This document shows, piece by piece, positions 23,401 through 35,900 of a DNA stretch of 64,000 nt. The stretch lies in assembly GCA_958299035.1 (NCBI GenBank), contig CATQJL010000316.1:49907585-49971584 (forward strand), read 5' to 3'. The stretch is from Cylicocyclus nassatus. Its lineage: Eukaryota > Nematoda > Chromadorea > Rhabditida > Strongylidae. Made by a program: the position numbers and the translations under genes. The notes under the pieces were generated by a model that was not told the origin of the DNA, searched no databases, and was given only the letters and a program-made list of their open reading frames with translations. Position 1 is the stretch's first letter; each line of letters starts with the position of its first letter.

Positions 23401-23767
23401 AATTGTTCACGGTTTCCTCGACAGAGTGATGCGGTTGCTGGATGTAGATCCTGCCAGAGATGGTTCTGGTTATTTTATCCGGGCCTGCGATAGTATGTTT
23501 TAGACACGTTAACAATTGAATGTCATTACAACAAGTTGCAGATCCTACATTCTTTCCTGGACGATGCGCTTCCATAATTGGTCCTGGTAACGTTGTGATA
23601 GGTGTGCTAGGTAAGCGTATCAACTACCCCTTGCTTTGGAATCAAATCTCGTCACTTTTCTCCCTTATATACCTACTTCAGGCGTTTTACATCCAGAAGT
23701 GATTACTGCGTTTGGCCTGACTTTGCCATGCTGTGCAATCGAAATAAATGTAGAATTTTTCCTATAA
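20419..23767 (+). CDS. FARSB: Cytosolic phenylalanyl-tRNA synthetase, beta subunit
   Basis: Charges tRNA-Phe in the cytosol as the beta half of the alpha2beta2 enzyme. Eighteen exons join in frame to 591 residues, matching the ~590 of animal FARSB: 20419-20476, 20527-20582, 20661-20818, 21302-21371, 21432-21521, 21712-21787, 21844-21944, 22015-22123, 22175-22245, 22296-22357, 22406-22460, 22548-22688, 22740-22844, 22900-23094, 23144-23261, 23337-23492, 23542-23610, 23682-23767. Diagnostic words are [14 protein letters not shown] in the N-terminal domain, [20 protein letters not shown] in the B3/B4 editing region, [19 protein letters not shown] in B5, and [10 protein letters not shown] near the C-terminus. 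The donor after exon 9 is GTCTTT, weak but in frame. An AATAAA lies inside the last exon, 17 nt before the stop codon. TMCO1 follows 230 bp downstream. Confidence 0.97.
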
Positions 23768-23970
23768 GTTATGATTTTCCATTCTGTGCACTTGTTGAAA
23801 TTTCTGTTTCATTGTTATGATTGTTTTTTCCGGTTGCAAAATTATCTACCTGGGTTATGCTATAAGATAAAATAAGTTGGATATCTATTCCGTGCCTGTA
23901 AAGGTCTCGTGCCGCAATATTTGTTCAAATCATGTCTGTTACCTCAGGATGTTTGAGAAGATCATTTTTT

Positions 23971-23977
23971 CTACCAG
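23971..23977 (+). promoter_or_regulatory. Candidate trans-splice acceptor for TMCO1
   Basis: A pyrimidine-rich TTTTTTCTACCAG ends at 23977, 20 nt before the TMCO1 ATG and about 210 nt after the FARSB stop. It matches a nematode 3' splice site with no upstream exon in frame, so spliced-leader addition is likely. Whether SL1 or an SL2-type leader is used cannot be read from DNA. Confidence 0.55.
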
Positions 23978-23997
23978 TACACCCTTTTTGAGCATCG

Positions 23998-26596
23998 ATG
24001 TTATCCGATTGCTTGCTCATAATCGCGATCGCCTTGTGTACGGCTCTGGCGGGAGAAGGCTTGACATACCTACTGGTGTATCGATCTGAACAATACAAAC
24101 GTCTAAAAGTGAGCGAAAGAAAGATCCTCTCGACATTCGCGAGTACATCACACCTTTTCAGTCTGAAATGGAACGGAAAACAAAGCGTTTGGAAAAGAAG
24201 AAACAAGAAGCAGGCGAGGTTGTGGATAAAAACGCTAAAAAGCGGCTAGAACGCGATGAGGAGCGACTGAAGGTATGATCTGCTTATTTTATTGAATTTT
24301 TTTATTGTACTCAAACTTCCACTTTGTTGTGGGGCAGTCTTCATTATTTTCACCTTTTCCATGAGCGAAGGTGTTTCAATGTGCGGTCATGCATTTCAGG
24401 CTACGAATCGCGATATGTCCATGTTTAAAATGAAGTCTATGTTTGCAATAGGATTAGCATTTACTGCTCTTCTTTCCACGTTCAACTCTATATTCGATGG
24501 CAGAGTTGTAGCTCGTCTTCCTTTTGTACCTATAGGCTTTCTCCAGGGCCTTTCACATAGAAATCTTGTGAGTTTGCTTTCTGGTTTTCTTATGAGTCTG
24601 ACTGGTGTCACGGAAACGCTGTAAGTGAAGAAATACTCTATGCAATGCTCGCCTGATATCATCTTATGATTTTCCTATTTCTGTTCATGTTCTAAACATA
24701 CAAAAAATCACAAAATTACAGATTTGGACCCATATCACGTAAGCTCCTTCTATTTTGCCTAGAATGAGAAATTGAAATCGAGTTCAAAATTGCACAATGT
24801 TCAAAGTTTGCTGCGTTCAGTGCAGTTCTTAGTGCTGCTCCGTTTGAGCTAAGATATTTGTTACAGCTGGAGTTTGACACAATAACGCAAATTTGTTTTT
24901 GTTTTGGAGCTAGCGAGTTCTCGCAGGTTTAGCTCAAGAAGTGTTATAGTCGAACTGGCCTTCTCGAGTGAGTCCTATACCGCTATATATCGAACGCGAT
25001 TTCAAATCTATTTTATTATTTGGCACTCGTTGGTGCAATGAAAATATAAAGACAGTAAAAAATTTTGATTTTAAGGTAAATTGTTATGCCATTAACGCTC
25101 AATAAAACAGGGTAATGTATGAGTATATCAACCTTAGGTATCTATTGCATAAAAGTTCTGGTAATATTCCACACTGGACCATTCGAGCATTCCAAACGAA
25201 TTTGTTCCCATTGCGCGTTCAACTTTTTGGCCCGAAATATGCTCATAAATCAGCGTTCAAGCGAGCTCAACAGATAGTGAAGACAGATTCGGAATTTTAG
25301 TTAAATGCTCACCAGCTTGATATAAAGGCTACTCAAACCAGTAACATTTCTTTGTCAGTTTTGGAGGTTCAGGGGGTTATAATTTGAGTGTGACGGTCGA
25401 CGCGGCTTGGGTCTTGCGAGCCGCGTTCGCTCTTATTTCGTTTTCTTTCTTTGGTCTTCGTTGCTTTTTCTCTTGTTAGATAATACGGTAATCAAGGCCT
25501 GAAGCGTGAAAATACGTATTCTTAGGCCCGTATGCACGTACATCCCCGCTGGGGAGGGGAGGGGATCTGAGAGGGGATGCGCCATATCTTGTTACTTTAC
25601 GTATCTTTCTTCTTCCTTTTCTATCTTGCTTATGAAGGTTCTCATACCCTACTACCTGCGCATAATTGATGCCCGGTTACTGGCATAACTGATTGGATTT
25701 GTACTATTTTGTGTGATCCCCTGGGGATCCCCAGGGGATCACACAAAATAGTACAAATCTAATCAGTTATGCCTGTAACCTGGCATCGATTATGCGCAGG
25801 TAGTAGGGTATGAGAACCTTTATAAGCAAGATAGAAAAGGAAGAAGAAAGATACGTAAAATAGCGAGATATGACGCATCCCCTCTCAGATCCCCTCCCCT
25901 CCCCAGCGGGGATGTACGTGCATACGGGCCTTAGACACTGCTGACGACCTTGGGAAAACGCTCGAGACACGTTCGCGAAGCCGGCGAGTGGCCCAGGCGA
26001 CGCGGTTCGCGAGAACAGAGTCGCACCGTTCGTGACACTCAGATTGAATGCCCCCGTGTAAATTGCAAGTCAAGTTTAGGCGAAGTAGCGTGAGGATGGA
26101 GAAGATTGCAACAGCATCATTCCTCTTTTCAAGAGCTTACCTATTTGCCCTTCGAAAACATTGCAGGAGTATGCTGAGTGCAGAATCATTTGAGCGCTAG
26201 AAATGAGTACGCGTTTATTCAAATGGATCTGGTGTTACCAGTTTACATATGACTGCACAGAAAATTTGCGGTGAAAAAAAGAAAGAACATCTTTTTCCCT
26301 TCTGGCATCTCAGTCTGCGCTGCGCTCTATGTGTATTTTCATCTGTTTGATAAATCGTAATAGATTGAGCTTGCAAGTCAAAGGAATGTGAATGAGATGA
26401 CCAAAAGTGAATTGATGTTTAGGTCGGTGATGATATGCGTGACTGCTCTTTTATCTTCCTTTACATTCTGTGCACTATGACGATCCGACAGAATCTGCAG
26501 AAGGCGCTCGGCTTTGCTCCATCACGTGCTATGAATCGTCAGCAAGGCAGTGTGTGGGCCCCTGCACAGCAGCAGCAATTCAATTATTTCCGTTGA
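23998..26596 (+). CDS. TMCO1: TMCO1, ER calcium-load-activated channel / translocon factor
   Basis: A small ER membrane protein of the EMC3/Oxa1-like group; in mammals it acts as a calcium leak channel and with the multipass translocon. Four exons (23998-24108, 24162-24272, 24400-24567, 26423-26596) give 187 residues against 188 in human. The order is an N-terminal membrane segment (IIAIALCTALAGEGLTYLLV), a charged coiled coil rich in K/R/E, then MSMFKMKSMFAIGLAFTALL, FDGRVVARLPFVP, GLSHRNL, VGDDMRDCSFIFLYILCTM and a C-terminal QQQQFNYFR. The 1855 bp third intron holds a near-perfect 406 bp palindrome. Its start lies 230 bp after the FARSB stop on the same strand. Confidence 0.97.
25525..25930. 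mobile_element. PIF/Harbinger-like palindromic MITE in TMCO1 intron 3
   Basis: Two ~203 bp arms of roughly 95% identity meet with no spacer at 25727/25728, where the centre CCCCTGGGGATCCCCAGGGG is a perfect palindrome. Ends are GGCCCGTATGCACGTACATC, flanked by TTA on both sides (25522-25524 and 25931-25933). A 3 bp TTA duplication and G/C-rich ends fit PIF/Harbinger. There is no coding capacity. Confidence 0.85.
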
Positions 26597-26977
26597 GCAT
26601 TAACTAAAAATACGGACCTCGTATGTTCATAATGCAGTGCTCTGTTTTCCTTTTCATGTGTGCTAGTAATTCGTGATAGATCATTGTTGCGAAAGCTTCT
26701 CATATCAGTCAGTGCCACAATTGCTTGTCATCGAACTGATATTGTATGCATGACAACACTCGGAACTACTTTTTTTTACCCATGCTTACTACCACTCTTT
26801 CGTGTGATCAAAAAGACATCTTTGCTGTATCATAAAAGCTGTACACACATTTCATCACAGTCTCTGATCCAAAACAAACAATCAAACGAGCCTATTCAAT
26901 AATAATAACCACAGAATATACCTGCCATTTGAGAGTGAGCACGAGATAAAAATGCACAAAAATTTGAATGAAGTATA

Positions 26978-29881
26978 TCACTCGTTTGCATCCGGAAGAT
27001 AGAGCTTATCTGGGGAAATCTTGAATCCAAATAATCTGAAACCGAACTGTTGACACGTGAATCAGAGTCGTGCTTACAAACCTGGGCTCATAACGCTGCG
27101 GTTTAGGGCGTCGGAGTTCGGGATAGACCATGAGAAACATTTCGGGGAAGGATGTTCCAAAATATGCACCATCGATAGCTTGGTGTCGGGTGTGCTTGGG
27201 ATGGTATATGTCTCTACAGGATGTGCAGAACATCTTTACCTGAAATTCTTTTATTAGAATGTTATCACTATGTGGAAAAACCCTTTGAGGTTTACAAAGC
27301 CAAGTTGGAATCTTCAGTTTAGGTAATTTAACAGCTGTTTTATCCTGAAAAATTAGATGCGCGAGATTTTTGACTTTGGCTAAGCGTCAGTCTGCACAAA
27401 AGAATAGGAAGAATCAGCAGAATTTGGATGACTGGACGACGCGGCGGTTCCGAGATTTCCGTTCGGGGAGGGGGGGGACAAAACAAAGTTTCAAGTAAAG
27501 GTGATGGTACCACGTTTTTTTTTACATGCTTCTCAAAATGCAAAAAAAATTTCAAGGCTGATTTGAATCTAAAAAATCTTTGAGATTTATTCTAGTTACT
27601 CATAATTATAAACAAGTCACTGTACACTTCTATGTCTTGTAGAGTAACTTTCGAAATGTTTTTTTGCTCAGACTCATTCTTTCTCCGTCCCTTCGGTTCA
27701 CCACGACTGGACAAATATAATATTGCAATAGTCTTACAAGAAAGTTACAAATTCTATGTAAGTTGCCAATCACCACATTGTGAATGGAACGGTGAATCCA
27801 TATCTGCTTTTCATATTTGTAGAGCTTCTGAGAAAGAAGTTAAGAGCATTTTTGTAGCGAAAAAATGAAGTAAGCATTGAGAAAAAATCAAAGGTTACTT
27901 CTAGACCTCTCATGTAACACTGGCAGGTGTCAAGTTCACACAATGAATGTGCTTCAGCTTAGTCTTTTAGTAAATTACTCTTGCTCCTGATGACCACAAA
28001 GGCTATAATCGTTGAATCAGTACTGGACATTTGTTAATTTTTTTTCGCTTCAGGAAACGCACATGACTTCTTTTCTAGTATAGCTCTGCAAATAAGGAAA
28101 GCAGATCTGGAAGCAGCGTTCCAAGCTCTCACTAGCGGTATGCATGTTATTGTGATCAGCCACTTCGACTTGGTGACCCTCCCTTGTTAGCCCAGAATCT
28201 AATGTGTGCGCCCGACTAATAGTTATGTACAAATTGCTAGAGGAATACGGTTCCCATTTCTAACCAAACAATGTTTTCATTGCATCGACTGGATTTTCTT
28301 TCTTCCACATGCAAGAAGCAGGATTTTTTGATTAGTGTCAAAAACAGTACCTTATCTGTACCGGGAACATCGGAAGTTCCAACGGGCAGGAGCGGATGAT
28401 CGTAACAAAATACACGAGGGCAAGTGCCAAAATCGCCATCTTGCCATTTCTTGAGCATCAAGGACAGCCCCCTTGATTGAATATTGCCAAGTTTTTGCAC
28501 CGTTTCAAAGAAAAAAATTGGATTGAGTAATTGAAACCAACCTGTTTGTAAGAATGAACCGTGCGTGTATCAGCCCATAAAGTCTTTCAGCGAAACGTTC
28601 AATTTGCTCTTGATCTCCGCTGGTGTCATCTATTGACTCCTCTGAACGTCATGTAAGCGCAACTTCTGGTTGAAAATAGCTTGTAATTTTAACTTATTTG
28701 AATCAATGACTAGATGTTATCAATAGTAAGTTTTGAATGCTATCATTGCAAATGTTGTAGGCAAAAAATTTTTCTCCTTGCGTGGTCCCCGTTTATGCAG
28801 GATCCGCTCTTTTTTATTTTGTGCAAAAAGTGGCAACGAAAATTTTGCAACGCGGCAATTTATTTTTGGATTATCACTGAAAAGTGAATATTCCTTTGAG
28901 CAACCACGCAGCCCCGCACCAAAAAAAATCGGCAGAAAGTTTATCAATAGTAGCGGGTGTGCATTTGAGCTTTGGCATTCTAGAATAAAATAATACACAG
29001 CCACCAAATGCACATATTACTTTTCATCTCAATTTTCTCAGATACTGCGAAAGTTGGTAAATGATTCAGGTTTTTGAACTTATCTTGTTTTGTTCTACCT
29101 GAGATGATTTCAGTCACTTTGAAGTTAACTTGGGTACAGCAAAAACACCAAGTCCAACTTGCTTTCTGCTTCATCAATATATACATATTTTTGCAAAAGC
29201 GCTAGAAGATAGGGTTCCCTGTATACTGTTCGACAGCCAAGGAGATCTTTTCCATGGTGAGCGACTTGTTGGCTATAATCGTTGTTGTACGATTTTGCCA
29301 ACTGTAGAGGACTCAAGACCATAAGCTCCTCAGCATTCAACATTTCACTATTCAGCAAGTTTTTGTTCTATGGATTTTCGAACTTTCCAAGTGATTATCC
29401 GTCACTCCAGGAAAACTGGCGAATCGGTGAAAAAAAATTTCATCTTTCCATATCTTTGTTTCCTAGTCACCAATGGTTTTTAGGTACTATGCAAATTACT
29501 TCGAAAATAAGTGCGCAAGGTCCTCTAGTGCGCGATACTAGAATGTGCTACCTTTACTAGGATGTAAGCAAAAGACCGTCTGCTCGAATGAAACTTGAAA
29601 TCTTTGTAATTTAGCATTGTCATAATGCTTACAAGAACGCAAACCTACCAGGTTCCAAATCGAGAATCTTATCAAGTGCTTCACGAATTTTTGGGACAAA
29701 GTCACTCAAACCAGTAAGATTAAAATTATCTCCGATATAGTCCTCATCAATCTACAACGACAATTCGTTTTGTGGATGTGGCCATTTGGAAGCGTACGTG
29801 GCCTACCTCACAGAAAAACTCGTTTCCTCTCGTACTGCAGAACCATTCTATCCATGAAACGCCACTTCCCGACGTCGACAT
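26978..29881 (-). CDS. CSNK2B: Casein kinase II regulatory (beta) subunit, divergent
   Basis: Regulatory subunit that dimerises through a zinc finger and docks two CK2 alpha kinases. Six exons (29881-29807, 29751-29649, 28641-28542, 28471-28351, 27239-27082, 27035-26978) give 204 residues against 215 in human. Conserved words are SWIEWFC near the start, [45 protein letters not shown] and RLFGFKISP. Zinc ligands Cys110, Cys115, Cys138 and Cys141 are present. Unusual points: the N-terminus ([10 protein letters not shown]) lacks the acidic residues after the serines that support autophosphorylation in the standard subunit, the acidic loop is shortened ([10 protein letters not shown]), and WQDGD replaces the usual YQQGD. 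It may be a second, divergent beta isoform rather than the main one. Convergent with TMCO1, 381 bp apart. Confidence 0.94.
27431..27709. mobile_element. Degraded copy of the poly-G hAT-like MITE (family 1)
   Basis: Inside CK2 beta intron 4. Its left side carries ATTTCCGTTCGGGGAGGGG and its interior matches the intact copy at 752-1109 (AAGGCTGATTTGAA, ATAAACAAGTCACT, GTAACTTTCGAAA). Ends are eroded and no target duplication remains. Confidence 0.6.
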
Positions 29882-30086
29882 GAAGTTCCCAATGATAGCT
29901 CAGCTTAATAAGGAAAGAGAATTTGCGGATGTCGCTGCCCGCTACCTCTTCCTCGATCTGAGCTGTTTTCCTGTTTAGAAAAACTTCAAACAGAAGAAGA
30001 CTGATGGCAAAAGAAAAACAGTTAACATGAGTTTGTTGACAGAATTAATTTTTGACGAAAACGAAAAGCAGTGAAACTTCAAAATA

Positions 30087-31073
30087 TTAGTTCGTTCCAA
30101 AAGTAATTTCGCTTTTATCAAACGGGCGCCACATTTGATGGAACAAAGGCTTCTGGGAAGTCCTGGAAGCATTCGATGCAGCATTTCATTCTCTTTCTAA
30201 TGGCTTTGAAATTGTTGCAAAACAGTCAATGAGCTTTCAGAAAATAATAAAAATCTGTGACCTATGCTTTTTGAGATGATCAAGTTTCATGATTTTTTAA
30301 AACTTTCATATCAATCCTCAGAAGGAGTTCAAGAAACGCGATAGAGTAAATCTTATAAAATACTGTACTATTTTTTCTCTTTCTCGTAGCTAGCCGTAAT
30401 TTTTTGAAAGATTTTTTTAACAGAATCATCGGGTCTTGGCAGGCCCACCTCAGCCACAATCGCATCAAACATCATAATTTTTCGGAATTTGAGACTACCA
30501 AGATGGTACTATGAATTATTATTAATTTTATAAAGCAATTGAGAGTTTACGGGTTCGAAATATCTAATTTCGATTTTTCCGGGTCCAGTCCGGAACGCGT
30601 TCGAAAATATGAATTATGATGATTTTGTACGCGAAAACTCCACAAAGGGCAAACAAAAAACATCCATTAGAAAGAGGAGAACAAGCCGCATCGAATAGTG
30701 CGCGAGCTGCTCTACTTTTGATGTTCTACGAGTATTTAGCTGCCCAAGTATGGAAATCGATAGCATCAGTTAAAATTTTGTTAAAAATGTATGACAAGCG
30801 ATGGAAAGGAGAGAAAAGTAGTTTTGCATTTTGTAGAATTTGCTCTATAAAGGCATTACTTGCACTTTTTCGGAGGGCTGATGTAAAAGTTTTAAAAAAT
30901 TGTGGAACTTGACTGTCTCAAAAGCATAGGTCACAGATTGTGGTTTTTTGCAACAATTTTATAGCCATTAGAAAGACAATGAAATTCTGCATCCAAGAGA
31001 TCTTGGAACAAAATGTTCCATCACATGTGGTGCCCCTTTGAAAAAAAGCGAAATTACTTTTGAAACGACGTAA
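30087..31073. mobile_element. Mariner-like long foldback element, copy 1
   Basis: The element begins TTAGTTCGTTCCAAAAGTAA and is flanked by TA (30085-30086 and 31074-31075). The left ~450 bp recurs inverted at the right side with moderate divergence, so nearly the whole 987 bp is a foldback. There is no transposase. The ends resemble mariner termini (YTAGGTYG..CAAAAGTAA). Confidence 0.85.
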
Positions 31074-31075
31074 TA

Positions 31076-32910
31076 CTAATTCAATAGTCTAACAACATAA
31101 TGGTATATAGAAACAAAACGATTGGGGTGAGGTGAGACAATGAGCAAACATTCTAAGAAAAACCTGTAGGTGTTTGTAGCGCTCAGTCAGAAGATCAGGA
31201 GACTAAATTTGATGGTCGCTGCATAATTTCTTTTACAGCACCCATTATTGCTAATGCATGCAGGGCGAAAATCGTTAAAATCTTATATACTCTCGGACGG
31301 AACATGCAAATAATAAATAACGCCATTTCGGCTGAAAGGGGAGATGTTTGGTACCAAAATGGATGCGCCAGAAGCATTGTATAATTCTGCGATGAGAGAA
31401 CATCATTGTGAATCAGTTAGTCCAAATATTGGAGGGACATCGATGAAAAACAATGCAAAACCTCTGTTTGATCGAGTGTTGATGTCTACTGTGTTGTCGC
31501 AATAGTCTGGTGCATCAGTGATCCAACAATAAGATTAGATATCAGCCTGTTCGAAAACATATCTATCAAAGCTGTGAAAAAAGTAACAATCTAATCCATA
31601 CGAAAACGCTGATGTGTTGTAAGTGTAGTGGAAGAGCTGTCAAAATCAGGCAAAAACAAATGAATGCATGCACGTGCTTGTTCAGTCTTTTTCTAGCCAG
31701 ACAGACAGAGGCAAAAGAATCAGAATCTACCTCGTCTTTGTCTCCGATCCTTGCTGTTTTGATATAAACCGGATATGAGCAATAAACCGCATTATCTAGC
31801 AGACAGTAGTTTATTCAGATTAGGGTGGCTGTCCCAAAATTCTCTAAGAAACTTCCTAATTATGAATTTATGCATATGACTTATTTTTATCTCTCGAAAT
31901 CAAAATGCTTCGTTGAATTCTGAAGCTTGGACTGACTATTTCGAAAAATTCAGGTAAAGACGCGATTTTTTCTGAAATCAGGAGTTGTAAGGCGCAGAAG
32001 AATTGGAGAGCATCCCAATAAGAGTAAGGAGTATCTGATATGAATGTTTTTGTTTTGACTGAAGATGGAGCCTTTGTCTAGAAAGATGTCTGTCCGTAAT
32101 CCAACTTGAGCAGATGAGACCCTGTCATGCAATGCCGTCTGTGACAACGAAAATGCAAAGACATTAACGACGAGAACAAAGATGGTAGGAAGGATAATGT
32201 GACATTGAAAAACCTGGAATCCATATTTCTTTGGGCTGATCAAACGTGGGCTAGTGAAAAAAGAGCTGCAAGTTGTCATGGTAGCCCGCAAACGCATATG
32301 CAAAAAGTTCAAGCTTCAAAGAGCTTCAAGTCACATAATCATTTAAAATTCTATTCGATATCAATAAAGCATGTTGTGTGTTTCATGGATTGCAAAGGCT
32401 CTACATGTCCGGTTAGAAAGAGATTCAAGAGATTGAGAAATAAATACAAGGACTATTTTGCTTGAATACAACCAGAGTCACGGCATACGATCTAGAATCA
32501 AACGAAATGACTCTAGACCGCAATTCGAAATTGTGTGAAATTTGAGAAAATGTTTCTAGGGGTACGACGTGTGTTTGGCTCTCATCGTTTTGTGTTTCAA
32601 ATGAGGAGATAGTCCACCCGAGTGAAGAGGCGGTCAACCGGCGCAATTTCTTTTTAGGTCATCAACCCAAAAGTTTAGTCCTGAGTTATGCGAGCCTCCA
32701 AAAATCACCAAACAGATAGCCCCGTCTGACCTTGCCACTTGCTGTTCTGACGGAATTTGATGGACAACAGAGTGAAAGGTACACGAATTCGATATTGGTT
32801 GTAATCAAGTGTTTTTGACCTTCAGAATTTATATTTTGAATTTTTTGTGGTAATGAGGCTGAACATGCCATGCGGCCATCCAGTAAACCTCCTTACAATT
32901 TGAAATGTAT
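31076..32910. other. Intergenic stretch without supported gene
   Basis: Minus-strand frames at 31195-31377 and 31950-32312 are hydrophobic and have plausible splice sites, but I could not chain them with consistent phases. A TTAGGGTGGCTGTCCCA word near 31820 resembles the Tc1/mariner-like MITE end at 5147. Nothing else is recognised. Confidence 0.45.
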
Positions 32911-32922
32911 TTAGAGCGTTGT

Positions 32923-35900
32923 TTAGAGCGCCAGATTCTCCGCCGTCTGGCTTCTTCTGGTCGCTAGGCGGTCCCTCCCCGCTCCAAGCCCGGGGTCAGC
33001 GATCACCCCGTGGAAATCAAGAGTAGGCCTAGTAAGCCACCTCTTGTAGGGGAACAAATTTTATTACTCAGACAGCAAGAAGATTTAGAAAAAACCCTGT
33101 TCATCGGATCCCGCCTACGGCGCCGGGTGGTAGCAAGAACGATGTCAGGGTACTCAGGGCGCCTTTCGGATTGGACAAAAACGACACGTCTGCCCGGACG
33201 ACACGCCATGGAGACTGCCTCATGCTCTGCACTTACAACGCCAGGACAGTCTCCACAAACGCCGACCTCCACGCTCTTCTCGACGCTGCAGAGCACATCA
33301 ACTACCACATCATTGCTCTGCAGGAAACGAAGTCCAGGAAGAAGGACGTGCGACAGATGAGTGATGGGACCCTCATCATTCGTGGTGAAAAGGTTCCATC
33401 ACGAAACGTGGGAGGCGTCGGCTTTGTCGTCCACCCATCTATCGTCCATCTTGTCGATTCGCACGAGATCCTATCACCTCGACTAGGCATCCTACGACTA
33501 CGACCTCCACATCAGAAGACCATCAGCATCATCAACTGCTATTCTCCAACATCAGCAGCTGACGAATCAGAACTAGATGCTTTCTACGAAGATGTGGAGG
33601 AGGTCGTCCGCAACGAGAAGTCCTTTTACAAGTTTGTTGTGGGCGACTTCAACGCGAAAATCGGGATGCCACTGGAAAGGGAATATAGGATCGGGAAGTT
33701 TGGATATGGGCTCCGGAACGAAAACGGCAACCGTCTTGTTGGGCTTCTCTCCGCCGCACGACTTTTCCATGGAAATTCCATCTTTATGAAGAAGGAACAT
33801 CGCCGGTGGACATGGGAATCGCCCAACGGAACGACCCACGCGGAGATCGACCACATTCTCACCAACCGAAGGTGGAGCTTACTCGATGTCTCTGTAGTTC
33901 CATCCTTCTGTAGTGGCTCCGATCACCGCCTCCTTCGAGCGAAGATACGACTCAGCCGAAGGCTGGAAAAGAAAGTCTGTCATAGTGCCGCGAGAAGGAA
34001 GGAAGTCGTTTATGACGGTAACAGGCTGGAAGAGCTCATATCAAGTTGTGACTGGCCCATCGAGGAGGACCCAACGTACGACTACGACCGGCTTCTGAAA
34101 GGATTGCGAGCCTGCGGAGAATGCGCCTCAGTGACTTCTGAGAAGAACTTGGACCGCATCTCGAAGACCACCAAGGAATTGCTCGAAAGAAGAAGATCAT
34201 TGAGGCAGGATCCGAATGCAACTCATCTCGAGCGACTGATTGCCAACACCAGTTGCAGAACAGCTTTGCAAGAGGATCTCAGGAAGTACAGGCAAGCCAA
34301 GATACTGGAAGCAGCAGAAAGAAGACGAAGTCTCAAGAAGTGCCGAAGGGACCTCTGCGAATATCACGTACCGCTGGCTGCACTACTGAACGAAGACGGG
34401 ACTCCGACTTCTTCCCGATACAAGATGGAATCTATCGCGAAGAACTTCTACACCAACCTCTTCCGCTCATCAACACCCGTGCAGATGCCCGTTGTTCCCA
34501 CTGGAGAAGTACCACCACGAATTCTACCTGCTGAAGTGCGTATCGCGATACAGACCATGAAGACGTCCACGGCTCCAGGACCAGATCATCTTTCCGTCGA
34601 ACTTCTGCGAGCCGGAGGACACCGTCTACACGAGATTCTAGCGTCGCATTTGACATCTTACCTTCAGAAGGAGAAGATTCCCGACCAGTGGAGAACGTCA
34701 AGAACCGTCCTTCTCTTCAAGAAGGGTGAACGGGAGGATCTTCGGAACTATCGTCCAATATGCTTGCTGAGTGTGCTGTACAAGCTTTTCACGAAGATTA
34801 TCCTCGCTCGCATATCAAGGACACTGGATGAAGCCCAACCCCAAGAACAAGCTGGATTTCGCAAAGGATTCAGCTGCATGGACCACATCCAGACCGTTTC
34901 GAGGGTCATAGAAGTCTGCCGGGAGTACCGACTGCCTCTCGTCCTAACCTTTGTCGACTACGAGAAAGCCTTCGACAGCGTCGAAACCAACGCCATCCTG
35001 TCTGCGCTAGTCGATCAAGGAGTGGACCCAGCTTACGTGAGGACGTTAGCCGACTGCTACAAGGACTGTACAACGACGATGCAGCTATTCCATCGCCCCC
35101 TGACCATACCAATCGGGAAGGGGGTCCGACAAGGCGACACAATCTCGCCGAAGCTGTTCACCGCGGCCTTGCAGTGGGTGATGAAGTCACTGGACTGGGA
35201 CGAGAGAGGCATACGAGTTGATGGGAGATTCCTGTCCAACCTTCGTTTTGCGGATGACATCGTCCTTTTCTCGAGCAGTATCACCGAAGCAGAGACGATG
35301 CTGAAGGAACTAAACGAAGTAGGGAAGAAGATCGGACTGCGAATAAATCGGAAGAAGACTCAGTTCATGAAGAACGCCCTTTGCGAAGGTGCAGAAATGG
35401 AATTGGAAGACACCCCGATTATGGAGACGTCTTCCTACGTGTACCTCGGACGTTCGATGAACATGGAGAACGACTTGAGGGAAGAACTCAACAGGAGAAG
35501 AAGAGCAGCCTGGGCCGCCTTCGGGCCCCTGAAGGAAGCCACCGACCAACTGACGGACCCGGAGCTTCGTGCCCACCTGTTCGACTCAACCGTTCTCCCG
35601 GCGCTCTGTTACGCAGCTGAGACTTGGGCCGACACTGTAGCCACGTCGAAAGCTCTACGGACCACCCACAGAGCGCTCGAGCGCAGTCTTCTGAAGATGA
35701 CCCGACGCAAGCAACATCTAGTCGGACTTCGCAGCACGGATATGAGAAGAATGTCCCGTCTTCGTGACCCAGCGGAATACGTCGCGAAAGCCAAACACCG
35801 ATGGGCCGGTCACATAATGAGAAGAACAGACGACAGATGGACACTAAGAACATCGGAGTGGATTCCTCGCGAAGCCAAACGTCCCCGAGGAAGACCTCCA

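Noticed and set aside
31195..32312. Hydrophobic minus-strand frames that look like exons of a membrane protein
   Set aside because: The splice sites do not give matching phases (the segment ending near 31490 leaves two bases, while the last segment needs one), and no family is recognised.
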